Notes: a model not told the origin generated them from the sequence alone. DNA of 64,000 nucleotides from Enoplolaimus lenunculus (GCA_030248215.1 JASANG010002570.1:1-64000); one strand, 5' to 3'. Shown: positions 1 through 9,189, numbered from the stretch's first letter. Numbers and translations: made by a program.

Positions 1-112
1 TTTGCTCTACTTCTGTACCAATTTTGAGTATTGCAATTGCAGATGTTTGTCAGTTTCAAAACCTATCGCCAACTGATGATAGGTGCTATATGCATTTGAG
101 AATATGGGCCCT
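1..112 (+). repeat. Right half of a TATCRCCA inverted-repeat element, cut by the window edge
   Basis: The stretch matches the right arm of the fuller element at 11611-12012. They share a CAATTTTGAGT block, then AACCTATCGCCAACTGATGA, then a terminus close to GAGAATATGGGCC. The left half lies outside the window. Related fragments are at 3480-3690 and 43982-44035. No coding content is seen. Confidence 0.55.
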
Positions 113-490
113 AGAATAGGTGGTATACGTAGTTGAAAATGCAAGTGGTATGTGAAAACTTAAGTAAAATAATAATTAGGCTAAGATAACAGAATTTTGG
201 CTTAGAAATTGAAACATTTTTGAAATTTTATAGTTAATTATTTTATTCTCTATTTTATTAGCAAGCCCAAAAATTCTTACAAGAACGGTATGCGTCAGGG
301 GGTTCCTTAAAGCCTGTGGAAGTACCGTAGTTATAGGACGGCAAAATGATAAATTTGTGCTTACAGTAAAAGATGTTTCTGGTATTTTGAAAACGCAGAT
401 TTACTCGAAACAACTTTCGAGGAAGTTCCTTCAACTGCGCTGCAAGAGGCCTCCCGAAGCCAGTAACCGAATAGTGAAAAATATCAGATA
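113..490. other. Unassigned AT-rich sequence
   Basis: There is one 85-codon open frame on the minus strand (258-515), but it runs into the repeat that starts at 491 and shows no recognisable motif. I see no repeat family here. Confidence 0.5.
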
Positions 491-706
491 TACACTGTAA
501 AAAATGGTGAGCCAAATAACTCTCTCCGAAAGAGGCTTTTCGAGACTACACAAATTGAGAGTTAAAATTCAACTCCGCCAGAGTCAAATATCGAATCACT
601 GAGTCGCAAGTTTGACTCTGGCAAAGTCGAATTTGACTCAGTTTGTGTAGTCCCGTTGAGCCTATTTCGGAGAGAGTCAATTTGACTCGCCATTTCTTGC
701 AGTGTA
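491..706 (+). mobile_element. GAGTC foldback MITE, full length, TA-flanked
   Basis: The element reads TACACTGTAAAAAATGGTGA at its left end and ends TTGCAGTGTA, so it is bounded by TA on both sides, as in Tc1/mariner-type insertions. The two arms are near mirror images: CTCTCCGAAA, then ACACAAA, then GACTC repeats, meeting in the middle. Copies or parts recur at 13911, 24481, 29751, 30621, 43449 and 63292. It has no coding capacity. The Tc1/mariner assignment rests on the TA flanks and CACTG/CAGTG ends only. Confidence 0.75.
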
Positions 707-810
707 CACGTTTGATTAGTTTCGTTGCTTTCTGCATAATTGAAATCCCAAACTGAGTGTACAAAATGCAATTTTATCAGAAAATGAGTGGTGTGCAATT
801 GCTCCTTTGC

Positions 811-823
811 CCCCCCCCCCCAC
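811..823 (+). repeat. Poly-C run
   Basis: A homopolymer-like C tract interrupted once by A. Such tracts are prone to length error. Confidence 0.7.
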
Positions 824-869
824 CCAATCGCCCTTGATGTCACGCCTGGTGAAGCTTTGATGCTACGCA

Positions 870-1314
870 TACTGTAGTGACCCGAATAAGAGGGGGGTAG
901 CAAGAGGAGTCCCAATTTTGAGTCTCAATCAATAGCAGTCCGTATCCCTAATACGAGTCTGTAAGCGGATTGAGTCTGTAAACCATAATTAGAGTAAATT
1001 TATGTTAATTATTCTAATTGTAGCGCATAAATAACTCCAGGACCAAATAATCTGAGCTTGATACTTTAAAGCGTACTTAAATTTTGAAACTACATTCCAA
1101 AGTATAACCTTGCATTATCGCTCAAGCTATTTACACAAGACAAACAAACGTTTAATTCAACGGATAGTTGAAATACAGGAGATATATCAGTAACCAAGGA
1201 TGGCGGAGGGCGGTTTGAAAATAAATAACAGTCCGTAACCGAATAACAAGGGGGTTGCCCTCTGGAGAGACCAAATAAATATCAATCCCCCGTCTAATTC
1301 GGGTCACTACAGTA
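870..1314 (-). mobile_element. TGTAGTGACC element with TA duplication
   Basis: Both ends carry the same inverted repeat. The left end reads TACTGTAGTGACCCGAATAA and the right end is its mirror image ending CACTACAGTA. TA dinucleotides flank both sides, consistent with a Tc1/mariner-like MITE. A second internal motif, ATTCGGTTACGGACTG, lies about 90 bp inside the right end. A second full copy is at 60482-60880 and a truncated one at 13557-13645. No transposase is encoded. Confidence 0.75.
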
Positions 1315-1772
1315 CTCGCAAGAATAATTAAACACAATGTATTGCGTAGGGTTTGACCAACTGCCGTTTTATTAGTACAGTTTTGCGAGCACCATGTAAA
1401 AATATGGATTCTAACTTTGAATTTCAATGGGATTCGACTTTAACGTTCAATGGAAATCGAACAAAAGTTTCGTTGTAACTTACGCCGCTGTGCGCTCAGA
1501 ATAATGCCGATCACAGGCAAATTACAACAACGTCTGGTTGAATTTTTAGGTTTTGATTCGGTAGCAAAATTCGGATCTAAATGACATCAAAAACGCCAGT
1601 TTCAACTTTGGATTTATACGATTTTAGTTTAAGAGCGTCCACTATTGGGTATATCAACTTTGCCAGCGAACGCAGCAAAAGCCAAAAAATATAATCATGC
1701 CTAATACATCGATCTTCTATCAATTTTGGAAGATATTCTGTTTATTAATTCGGCCTTTTATTGAGGCCTCTT
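1315..1772. other. Unassigned sequence
   Basis: No long open frame, tandem repeat or inverted repeat was recognised between the TGTAGTGACC element and the start of the large type C element. Confidence 0.5.
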
Positions 1773-2862
1773 GGCCAATGTTACTAAAGGGCGTAACAGT
1801 AGATTAAGCGTATTCCTAAGCCTAAGCCTAAGCCTAAACGTTGCAAAAATGAGTTTCTAAGCTTAACCCTCAATGGCCCGACAGTCACAATGAGACAAAC
1901 CAGCGACAAGACGGCAGGCGAGACATTCCACGAACGAAAAACGGAACAAAAGCACGACAAACCAAAACCCGACCGCAAGAAAAAAACAAAAACACACGGA
2001 AAGGGAAAAGAGCAGAAAGAGAAAGAAAAAAAAAAAAAAACAAAAGACAAGAGGAAAAGAAGAAAAAAAAAACAGAAGAAAAAAGAGGGAACCACACGCG
2101 GGAAAGCCAGAACCACAAAAAAAAAAACAACACACCGGCCACCAAGCGACGCCACCCCCCACAACAGCAAACCCCCCGAAAAAAAAGAAAAAAAAAAAAA
2201 CACACAAAAAAAAAAACAACCACCAAAAACAAAAAAGGGGCCACCGCACCAACCAAAACACCAAAAAAAAAAAAAAGCGCGGGACAAACAAACACACAAC
2301 AACACAAACAACCAAACAAAAGCAAACAAACAAGCAACCCAGCAAAAAAAAAGAAAAAACAAACAAACCAAACCCACCCAACAAAAAAAAAAAAAAAAAA
2401 AAAAAAAAAACAAAAGAACCAAAAAAAAAAAAAAAAAAAAAAACAAACAAACCAAAAAAACAAAAAAAAAAACCAAAAACAACAACCAAACAAAAAAAAC
2501 AAACAAAAAAAAAAAAAACAAAACAAACACACAACAAAACAAACCAACACAAAAACACAACAAAACAAAAACAACAAAAAACCAACAAACCCCAAACGAC
2601 AACACACCCAACAACAAAAAAAACACAAACAACCAAACTTAAGCCTAAGCCTAAGTATAAGCGTTGCAAAAATGAGTTCCTAAGCCTAAGCCTAAGCGTT
2701 GCAAAAATGAGTTCCTAAGCCTAAGCCTAAGCTTAAGCGTTGCAAAAATGAGTTCCTAAGCCTAAGCCTAAGCCTAAACGTTGCAAAAATGAGTTTCTAA
2801 GCTTAAGCCTAAGCCTAAGCCTAAGCTTAAGCAAAAAATATAATCTAGAATCTAAACTTATT
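1773..2862 (-). mobile_element. Type C GGCC/TTAGGC element, expanded and right-truncated
   Basis: The left end reads GGCCAATGTTACTAAAGGGC, followed by ACAGTAGATTAAGCGTATTCC and arrays of CCTAAG, which is type C in reverse orientation. The type C spacer GTTGCAAAAATGAGTTCCTAAG occurs several times after 2640. The element should end with a mirror-image terminus near 3000, but after AATCTAGAATCTAAACTTA the sequence leaves the family, so the far end is lost. Its interior holds the T-free tract at 1928-2638. Without that tract the element would resemble the 180-270 bp copies at 8457, 46456 and 51861. Confidence 0.7.
1928..2638 (+). repeat. 711-bp tract with no T (A/C/G only, G fading out)
   Basis: I read every base from 1928 to 2638 and found no T. 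G is frequent in the first 200 bases, rare after about 2340 and almost absent after 2420, leaving only A and C. Three long minus-strand frames and one plus-strand frame (1890-2642) cross the tract. Their products are homopolymer-like (Lys/Thr/Asn-rich or Phe/Leu/Cys-rich), as expected from composition, so they are not genes. It may be an unusual microsatellite expansion or a base-calling or assembly artefact inside a hexamer array. Confidence 0.85.
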
Positions 2863-3073
2863 AAAATATTCTATTTATTTATTCTTCCTTGTATAGACCG
2901 CTTCGTGTTTTGTCCTATTGTTGAAACGTGTAACGTTTCGAATATGAAACATTTGCAATTTGTAGGGGTTTGCATTTAAACCTAATTTTGTTGCAAAAAT
3001 TTAATATCAACGCTGAGACAGCCTCAAACTATCAGTTTTTGATATTTAAACAAAATCTGCCCACACAACTACG
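2863..3073. other. Unassigned sequence
   Basis: AT-rich sequence between two GGCC/TTAGGC elements. No repeat family or reading frame was recognised. Confidence 0.5.
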
Positions 3074-3216
3074 GGCCCATGTAAAGATCAGGAGCGGAAC
3101 GCTTTTCTGTGGGACTGCAATAGAGTAAGCTTAAGCTTTAGACTAATTTTATTTGCCTGGCTTAGGCTTAGGCATATGCTTATAATGCTAATCCACCCCT
3201 GTTCTTTACATTGGCC
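3074..3216 (+). mobile_element. Type A GGCC/TTAGGC element
   Basis: It starts GGCCCATGTAAAGATCAGGA and ends CCCCTGTTCTTTACATTGGCC, with AAGCTTTAGACTAATTTT inside the left end and only a short hexamer array. The flanking 8-mers do not match, so the target duplication has decayed or one side was rearranged. Confidence 0.75.
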
Positions 3217-3479
3217 TGTCAACTTAACGCTATCTCAAATGTTTCCAGCTCAATCTACTGTTTAACAGCCAATCAAAGTATCTTCCAAAACTCCATTCAA
3301 CTTCAACTTGGAAATTTGTAATGATTAACATTAATGTTTTAGATCAAATTTGCTGGTAAACTAATTGTGACTTGTGCGTTCACATTTGTATCCAAAAAGG
3401 TGTCTTCCAGTTGACGATCACCCAATATAACTTTCGAACCAATGAGCGGCGAGTTTTGAATGTTTAACGCATTTTCAAC

Positions 3480-3690
3480 ATATCATTTGCACTGTTGGAT
3501 AAATTGAAAATCTATTATTACTAACTGGTGATAAATGCTACAAGCAATTTAAAATATGACTTTAGACCCGTAGCCAGTTCAAAATGCTAGGGGGGTATGG
3601 CAAAACAAATAGGCATTTTGCTGATATTATAACACTTTACAATCACCAACTTGTGATAAATGCTGCATTCATTTAAGAATACGGGCATTG
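3480..3690. repeat. TATCRCCA element fragments around a CCCGTAGCC start
   Basis: Two stretches, 3512-3546 and 3640-3690, carry the ACTGGTGATAAATGCT-type arm motif of the element at 11611-12012. Between them, near 3567, CCCGTAGCCAGTTC marks the beginning of a CCCGTAGCC-family copy. Boundaries are approximate. Confidence 0.4.
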
Positions 3691-4104
3691 TATGTTTTCA
3701 GAATACAAACTACCTTGTGACGGTTCCGTAGCATTACTAACATCATTGTGATTGGACGTTGAATGAGGATAAACCGTTGCTAAAATAAAATGAAAAAATA
3801 AAGTTACCTAAAATTATCATAGACATCATTAGCGATTGCGTCTTGCCTTATTAGGCGTCGAACAAAATGTACCAGCGTGCGTTGCGTTTTTGACTGCATT
3901 CCTGTTGTTCAAAGATGAGGTTTGTGGCAATAAAAGGAAACTCAAACCAATCAAAATATCGGTACTTTCTATTGGACACAGAATGTTCCTGTTGCATACT
4001 CTCGTTTCAGTATTGTAAACATTCTAACTTCCGTAATTATCGTAGGTCTTGTAACTTTTGAACCAGTGATTAGAAAATTGATCAAATCACCAATATCATA
4101 TAAG
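3691..4104. other. Unassigned sequence
   Basis: A 60-codon plus-strand frame (3836-4018) is within chance expectation. No other structure was seen. Confidence 0.45.
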
Positions 4105-4199
4105 TAAGGGTTGCGCTATACTTTTGTGTAAATATCATCTGTCACGTTCCGTCACCGTGTTTCTTAGTACGCCACTTGCCGTCTGAAGCGTATCGCAAT
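4105..4199 (+). repeat. Short GACGG-family copy
   Basis: The left end AAGGGTTGCGCTATACTTTT matches the terminus seen at 11151, 44188 and, inverted, at 62232. GTCACGTTCCGTCACC and CCGTCTGAAG follow, then a decayed mirror end. It looks like an internally deleted version of the palindrome at 11151. Confidence 0.55.
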
Positions 4200-4301
4200 T
4201 CGCAAGGTTAATGCTTAAAAGTTGTCAAGCTGAGCTTAATTGTAGGTTTAGGTAAAAGTTAAGGGCAGAACTTAGGCTTAAAGTTAGGCGTAGGGGCTCC
4301 A

Positions 4302-4464
4302 GTCCCGTAGCCAGCTTTACCTTGCTAGGGGGGCTGAAAAATGTTCAGGAGGGGCATTTAAAAAAATTTTCAATGATTTACAAGCAATGTTGAAAATCTT
4401 CTAGGGGGGGCGACATTTTTCAAGGGGGACTCAGCCCACTGCACTACCCCTTGGCTACGGGGCC
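4302..4464 (+). mobile_element. CCCGTAGCC-family element
   Basis: It begins GTCCCGTAGCCAGC, has CCTTGCTAGGGGGGCTGAAA, then TTACAAGCAATGTTGAAAAT and TTCTAGGGGGGG, and ends CCTTGGCTACGGGGCC. The ends are inverted repeats of about 11 bp. The same block order recurs at 14372, 28878, 36137, 41268, 45787, 47573, 47975 and 49480. It is non-coding and its class is unknown. Confidence 0.65.
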
Positions 4465-4468
4465 AAGG

Positions 4469-4592
4469 GGCCCATATAAAGATCCGGGGCGGAACGTTTT
4501 TCTATGGGACTGGAAAAAAGCAAGCTTAAGCTTTAGACTATTTTTTTGCTTGGCTTACACTTAGGCTTAGACTTAGGCTTAGGCTTACAGGG
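4469..4592 (+). mobile_element. Type A GGCC/TTAGGC element, right end missing
   Basis: The left end GGCCCATATAAAGATCCGGG is followed by CTATGGGACTGG, AAGCTTAAGCTTTAGACTA and a hexamer array. The array stops at about 4592 without a CATTGGCC terminus. It abuts the end of the CCCGTAGCC element. Confidence 0.65.
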
Positions 4593-4838
4593 GTCATCGG
4601 CTATCTTTGTAGTACGGCTATAGCGACTCCACACAAACTACTTACTTTGATGTTCGGAACTCTCTGACGCAGTTGCGGCAACATATCGCCAGTACACAAA
4701 TCCAAATATTAACAGACAATAAACTCTGACTGGAGGCTTCATCGTTGAGTTCAACTCAATGGATTTAACAAACGATAGTTACAGATTTGAATGGAAACGT
4801 TAATTACGAGCTGTGTACGACTAGTATTTAAAGCTATG

Positions 4839-5043
4839 GGCTCATGTATAGAACAGGGCCGGATCGTTTTCTTTTCCGAAAGAGCTGTAATAGAGTCAGT
4901 TCAACCTTTAGACTATATTTTTCGCTTAGGCTTAGGCTTTGGCTTAGGTTAGGCTTAGGAATAGGCTCATCCTTACGCTTAGGCTTTAGGCTTTGGAATA
5001 TGCTGCTACTGCTACTGTTCCGGCCCTGTTGTATACATGGGCC
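4839..5043 (+). mobile_element. Type B GGCC/TTAGGC element
   Basis: It runs from GGCTCATGTATAGAACAGGG to CGGCCCTGTTGTATACATGGGCC. AATAGAGTCAGTTCAACCTT and TAGACTATATTTTTCGCTTAGG follow the left end. The array is interrupted by the type B spacer AATAGGCTCATCCTTACGC. The flanking 8-mers match at about 6 of 8 positions (AAGCTATG / AAAGTATG). The 75-codon frame here is array-derived and is not a gene. Confidence 0.85.
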
Positions 5044-5320
5044 AAAGTATGAAATTCTAAAAACATGCTGAAAAATAGACGATTCATTACTTCATTCTTT
5101 ATTATAAAATGAAACTTATATACGTAAACTTACTGCCAACGAGCATCCATATAGGTTCTCATTCGTAAGACAGATCTAAAACTAAAGAAGTAGGTCGCAA
5201 TTAAAGCGTTTGCTTAAGCTTACATTTAGGCACAGGCTTAGAATCTTGCAGATATTCATCTAGTGACTATTCCATTTATGGTTTCGGACAGTAATATATC
5301 TTTGAATCGTAGAAATATTT

Positions 5321-5799
5321 GGTCCATGTAAAGAGCTATGGTGGAACGTTTTTCTGTGATACGGCAATAGAGTAAATGTTAAGCTTTAGATTGATGTTTT
5401 GCTTGCTAGGCTTAAGCATAGGCTTAAGCTTAGGGGCCAATGTAAAGAACAGGGGCGGAACAGTATTCGAAGCTTATTCCGAAGCCTAAGCCTAAGCGTA
5501 AGGAATAAGCTTCTAATACTGTTCCGCCCCTGTTCTTTACATTGTTCCCTAAGCCTAAGCCTACGCGTAAGAATGAGCATATTCCAAAGCCGTAGCCTAA
5601 ACCTAAGCCTAGGCCAAGCAAAAAAATAAGTCTAAAGCTTAAGCTTATTCTGTTCTAGTCCCACACAAAAACGTTCCGCCCCTGATCTTCATATGGGCCA
5701 GCTTAGGTATACTCGCATTATTACACTTCGGCTTAGGGTTAACCTTAAGCTTAGGGATATGCTTATACTACTGATACGGCCCTGTTCTATACATTGGCC
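5321..5799. mobile_element. Composite of GGCC/TTAGGC ends with a central hairpin
   Basis: Two left-type ends face outward: GGTCCATGTAAAGAGC at 5321 and its mirror, ending TTCATATGGGCC, at 5699. Between them lies a near-perfect hairpin of two right-type ends (5435-5545). A type B right end then follows, finishing CTGTTCTATACATTGGCC at 5799. Flanking 8-mers AAATATTT and AAAATTTT match 6 of 8, so the outer unit may be 5321-5799. Short open frames on both strands here are array-derived. Confidence 0.65.
5435..5545. repeat. Hairpin of two type A right ends
   Basis: GGCCAATGTAAAGAACAGGG, then CGGAACAGTATTCGAAGCTT on the left, is mirrored by AAGCTTCTAATACTGTTCCG, then CCCCTGTTCTTTACATTG on the right. 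About 25 bp of CCTAAG-type array forms the loop. It could be an insertion of a minimal element. Confidence 0.75.
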
Positions 5800-6217
5800 A
5801 AAATTTTTGTAAAAGGTTGTATATAGTACTGCCAAAAGCGTAGTGCGGAATGATTTCAGTGATTAAGAATCCTTAGAGCTTTTTGTCTTGTTGTTATTAG
5901 GAACACTTTCAGTCGTCAATACAGGAAACCAACCGTAGACACGTTTGTGTTCTAAGAAAATATTGCAAAGTTAAATGTTGAAAAATTGCCCAAAATACAT
6001 ATGTGGGAGCATTCCAGGTTTAATTGTATAGATATCACTAAATTATGATCTTATTCTGTTCAGGATATGAATAGATAGGGATATGGAGGCTGGCCGTCCT
6101 TATGTTGCCACCATTTATATACAATCATATGTTAGGTTGCTAAGAGAAAATTATCTGTATACCAATGGTTTAGTTAGAAACATTTTGCAAACCAATTTAT
6201 TTTTGGTTTAAGCTTCT
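5800..6217. other. Unassigned sequence
   Basis: No frame, tandem repeat or repeat-family match was recognised between the composite element and the TTAA element. Confidence 0.5.
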
Positions 6218-6488
6218 TTAACCCCTTCTCACATTGATTTGCCCATAGGCAACTCAGCGCAGTGTATATACGTTAAATAATATATATCGCACCGTGTTTA
6301 ACAATTGCAACACGTATGCATAATACTAAATCACCACAAGACGTGAGAGCGCCCTCGGGCTCGAGCGTCAAGCTCCTATAGCTAAGTGGTGACGGTATAC
6401 GCCTCCCACTCCAGTCACTGGAGTTCGAATCCTAGCATAAAAGTAGATCTCAGATGAAATAGAAAATATTCATGAGATAAAGCGTTAA
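6218..6488 (+). mobile_element. piggyBac-like MITE carrying a tRNA-like body (copy 1)
   Basis: TTAA at 6218-6221 and 6485-6488 flank ends of the form CCCCTTCTCACATTG and, on the right, ATGAGATAAAGCG, a decayed mirror of CCCTTTCTCACAT. TTAA targets and CCC-starting ends are typical of piggyBac elements. The interior holds a small palindrome (GCCCATAGGCAA...), TATATATCGCACCGTG, ACAAGACGTGAGAG and CTCGGGCTCGAGCG, then a tRNA-like sequence. There is no transposase. Other copies are at 6843, 8172, 14948, 18932 and 31829. Confidence 0.8.
6370..6437 (+). ncRNA. tRNA-like sequence in copy 1
   Basis: TAGCTAAGTGGTGA matches a Pol III A box, and GAGTTCGAATCC matches a B box at normal tRNA spacing. GCCTCCCAC lies where an anticodon loop would be. 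The acceptor stem is not convincing, and no T-run terminator follows inside the element. It is read as a tRNA-derived promoter or pseudo-tRNA, not a functional tRNA. Confidence 0.55.
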
Positions 6489-6897
6489 AATCGCAATATT
6501 TACGCTAACCATTTTAAAATACAGGTCTTTAGTGCTTTATAATATGACAGTGTGATATATTTTTCCAGAAATTTCAACACAGATTAATAGTTCCTTGTCC
6601 ACAGCGACCGGTGGATTACAGGTTTCATTTAAATGAAATTTTTTTTCGCTACTGCGGGTTAAAACTGAAAATATTATTTTTAAGTAAACATGAACCTTAA
6701 ATCTAAGAGTCAAATTCTTGGGCAACGAGTTAATTAAAAGCCTTTTCATATTTCGATTAAAAGTGAAAATATAAAATTGTACGGGAAACCTGTAATTGAT
6801 GAGTTAATAAAACAGAAATACATGAATCATTTTGAAAGCTATTTAACCCGTACGCACATGAATATTTTCAATTTCATATGAGATGTAATTTCATGGT

Positions 6898-6956
6898 AAG
6901 ATTCGATCCCCAGTGTCTCGGGTGGTAGGCGTTTACGATGACCACTCAGCTATAGT
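6898..6956 (-). ncRNA. tRNA-like sequence, second unit of copy 2
   Basis: On the minus strand the order is CTATAGCTGAGTGGTCATCG, a GCCTACCACCCGAGACA-type region and GGGGATCGAATC. The GTGGTCATC A-box context resembles eukaryotic tRNA-Val/Asp genes. It lacks a paired acceptor stem. Confidence 0.45.
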
Positions 6957-6984
6957 TTAATTTCCTATGAGATGTAATTTCAAG

Positions 6985-7045
6985 GTAAGATTCGATCCCC
7001 AGTCTCTCGGGTGGGAGGCGTTTATGATGACCACTCAGCTATAGG
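6985..7045 (-). ncRNA. tRNA-like sequence, first unit of copy 2
   Basis: Nearly identical to the neighbouring unit, with GCCTCCCACCCGAGAGAC between the A and B boxes. It directly follows the upstream part of the element, so it is the ancestral unit. Confidence 0.5.
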
Positions 7046-7198
7046 AGTTTGACGCTCGAGCCCGAGTAGGCTGTCACGTCTTGTGGTGATTTTGCACTGC
7101 GCATATATGTTAGAATTGTTAAACACTGCTCACAGTGTCTGTGTTGCTCGTATATTACTTGTCTTTGTTGCTCATAGTATACTCTATGAGTTGAGGGG

Positions 7199-7292
7199 TT
7201 AACCTTTTGTCACATGAATATTTTCTATTTCAACTAAACATATAATTTCAATTGCAATTTAAACCACTGAGCTCTCGTCTGCCTGAGCACGA
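7199..7292 (-). mobile_element. Partial piggyBac-like tRNA MITE sharing the TTAA of copy 2
   Basis: The same TTAA at 7199-7202 begins a second end, CCTTTTGTCACATGAATATT, followed by a decayed body and GAGCTCAGTGGTT (minus strand), an A-box remnant. The anticodon and B-box region is deleted. The far end was not found. The 77-codon minus-strand frame at 7259-7492 overlaps it and looks fortuitous. Confidence 0.5.
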
Positions 7293-7746
7293 GAACGCTT
7301 TCGTATCTTGTGGATAGTTTCTGAATAGTATGCTTTGCAGTTTATATATAACTGTTCGGCACACTTGAGACACGGTGAATGCACACCCCAGCAGGCCTTA
7401 ACCGTTTGATGTACGGCCCCAAATGTGATAAAAGTGTACCAGAGCCCATTTTGTTGCTCACAGTCGGCAGCCAACCTCAAATAACGACCCATCCCGAGCG
7501 TTTTGGGCGGTATTCAAGCCTGCACCTGCACTGTTGTTAACTCGTTTCGCCGGGTTTCCAAAATGTTACTAAAGTATTTATACGTATTTTAACACAAACT
7601 GTACCTCGGATCCGACTGTTGCCCGTTCTTTTGTTCATTCTACGCTAAGAAATACTCAAAACGTGGAATTTGCCACAAACTTGTTTAGGTTCCCTTCGCC
7701 CTTATGTTTGACAGAAAGCAAAAAATTTTCCCCACTAACCCGACGC
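7293..7746. other. Unassigned sequence
   Basis: Somewhat less AT-rich than its surroundings. It holds part of a 77-codon minus-strand frame without recognisable motifs, and may be the diverged body of the element beginning at 7199. Confidence 0.4.
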
Positions 7747-7862
7747 TCAGGTTAAGGCTAAGTCTGTGCCTAAGCTCAGGAAGAAGCTAAGTCTGAGCCT
7801 ATGCTCAGGTTTAGGCAGAGTCTGAGCCTAAGCTCAGGCACAAGCTAAAGTCCTAGTCTAAG
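7747..7862 (+). repeat. Degenerate TAAGCTCAGG-type hexamer block
   Basis: Loose tandem units of the form CTAAGTCTGAGCC / TAAGCTCAGG, without the GGCC termini. It looks like a decayed internal array. Confidence 0.5.
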
Positions 7863-8171
7863 CCCATGGCTGTTCTACAGTCTATGTGGGTGCGGAGAAA
7901 TGTTAAGGGGGAAACAAAGAAGTACTTATTGCCCAGCCAATCAATCTATACCACCAGACCAATTTCGTAGGGCCTGCTCCCCTCTGAGTGCTCTATGCCT
8001 GGATGACAATCGCTCAACCTATCCTGATTTAAGAAAACAACGTCATTTGCTTGACGACTGAATTTAAATGATATTTAACAAAGAATCATAGCTGAAACCA
8101 ATATTCAAGTTAAAAATTGCCAAAGTTCACCTAATATACATTGTCAGCAGGTTAGTGGCATATGAGACCGT

Positions 8172-8358
8172 TTAACCTCACATATATACATAGTACTAAA
8201 TCTCCACAAGACGTGAGAGCCTACTCGGGCTCGAGCGTCAAGCTCCTATAGCTGAGTGGTGATGGTATACGCCTCCCACTCCAGTCACTGGGGTTCGAAT
8301 CCTAGCATAAAAGTAGGTCTCAGGGGAAATAGAAAATATTCATGTGAGAAAGGGTTAA
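8172..8358 (+). mobile_element. piggyBac-like tRNA MITE, short form (copy 3)
   Basis: TTAA at 8172-8175 is followed by CCTCACATATATACATAGTA. The right end ATGTGAGAAAGGG meets TTAA at 8355-8358. Relative to copies 1 and 6 about 85 bp of the 5' half is missing, yet both TTAA targets and the tRNA-like body are intact. This shows the short form could still have moved or formed by internal deletion. Confidence 0.75.
8240..8308 (+). ncRNA. tRNA-like sequence in copy 3
   Basis: A box TAGCTGAGTGGTGATGG and B box GGGGTTCGAATCC are both good matches to Pol III consensus. This is the best-preserved member of the GTTCGAATCC subfamily. Confidence 0.55.
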
Positions 8359-8456
8359 CTGCAAAATACTATCAACACAACAACTGAAAAGCCATTTGTT
8401 GGCCAAATAACGGGAAAATATTATTTTAGAATGGATTGATAATTTTTAAAAAAATT

Positions 8457-8643
8457 CGCCAAATGTTACTTTAAGGGGCGTAATAGTAGATAAAGCGTAT
8501 TCCTAAGCCTAAGCCTATGCGTTGCAAAAATGTGTTCCTAACCCATAGTCTAAGCCTAAGCAAAAAAAATATATTCTAGAATCTAAATCTACTCTTTTAT
8601 GGACCCACCAGAAACTTGGACGCCCCTTAAAGTAACATGGGAC
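8457..8643 (-). mobile_element. Type C GGCC/TTAGGC element
   Basis: It reads CGCCAAATGTTACTTTAAGG at the left and CCCCTTAAAGTAACATGGGAC at the right, with ACTCTTTTATGGACCCACCAG near the right end. The array is short, with the spacer GTTGCAAAAATGTGTTCC. The outermost GGCC is decayed at both ends. Confidence 0.75.
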
Positions 8644-9189
8644 AAAAAGTGTTCCGAACAAGCGAAACGTTTACAAGCTTAGGTTCAGGCTTAGACTTAG
8701 GCTTAAATATAAAAAATATTATTTTGCGTATGTTATTGAAGCTAACTTTGATGTATGCCGCAATGCAACGCATATGAGCATACGGACCACTTGATTTGCA
8801 ATTAAACTGCAATCAAAAATCTGTTTCTCTCAATAGGTTTCGTATTAATATTCAATCTGGCAAACATTGCTAAACCATTCTATATTTATGAAGGCTTTGC
8901 CCGAGCCTAATAAATTTTATTTACCTTTTGTCGTTTTAAAATTATGATAAATCGATTTCAAACATTAAAGTGAATCATTTCGTTCCAATGTCTGCGTTTC
9001 AAGCACTGACCCTTAGATGCTTTATACACTAGAACCCCGGGTAAAGGACGTACCCTTAGGGTTCAGAATTTAAATCGACTCTTGGAGTTTTGTCATTGCG
9101 TTCTTAGAGTTTTTTTCAGTTGGTAACACAAGAAACCGTCCTTGAAATTTTTCTAGAATAACCCGTTTCCAATGGTTTTGCGCCTATAA
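8644..9189. other. Unassigned sequence with a small hexamer patch
   Basis: A short array patch (GCTTAGGTTCAGGCTTAG) lies at about 8679-8706. The remainder shows no frame or family. Confidence 0.4.

Larger units (their letters stand above)
6843..7202 (-). mobile_element. piggyBac-like tRNA MITE (copy 2) with duplicated tRNA-like segment
   Basis: It is bounded by TTAA at 6843-6846 and 7199-7202, in reverse orientation. It begins CCCGTACGCACATGAATATT. An 89-bp segment containing the tRNA-like body is tandemly repeated (from about 6870 and about 6959). This copy and the one at 14948 form a subfamily with GGGGATCGAAT in the B box, distinct from the GTTCGAATCC subfamily. The 5' part carries CTCGAGCCCGAG, as in the other copies. 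Confidence 0.75.

Noticed and set aside
1784-2669. Frames of 247-282 codons on the minus strand and 250 codons on the plus strand
   Set aside because: They exist because the tract has no T (or no A on the other strand) and therefore almost no stop codons. The products are homopolymer-like.
1773-2862. A true chromosome end (TTAGGC telomere)
   Set aside because: The hexamers are degenerate, short and bounded by element ends, and the sequence continues on both sides. The same patches recur throughout the window.
3074-3216. 8-bp target duplication around this element
   Set aside because: CAACTACG and TGTCAACT do not match, so no duplication is claimed.
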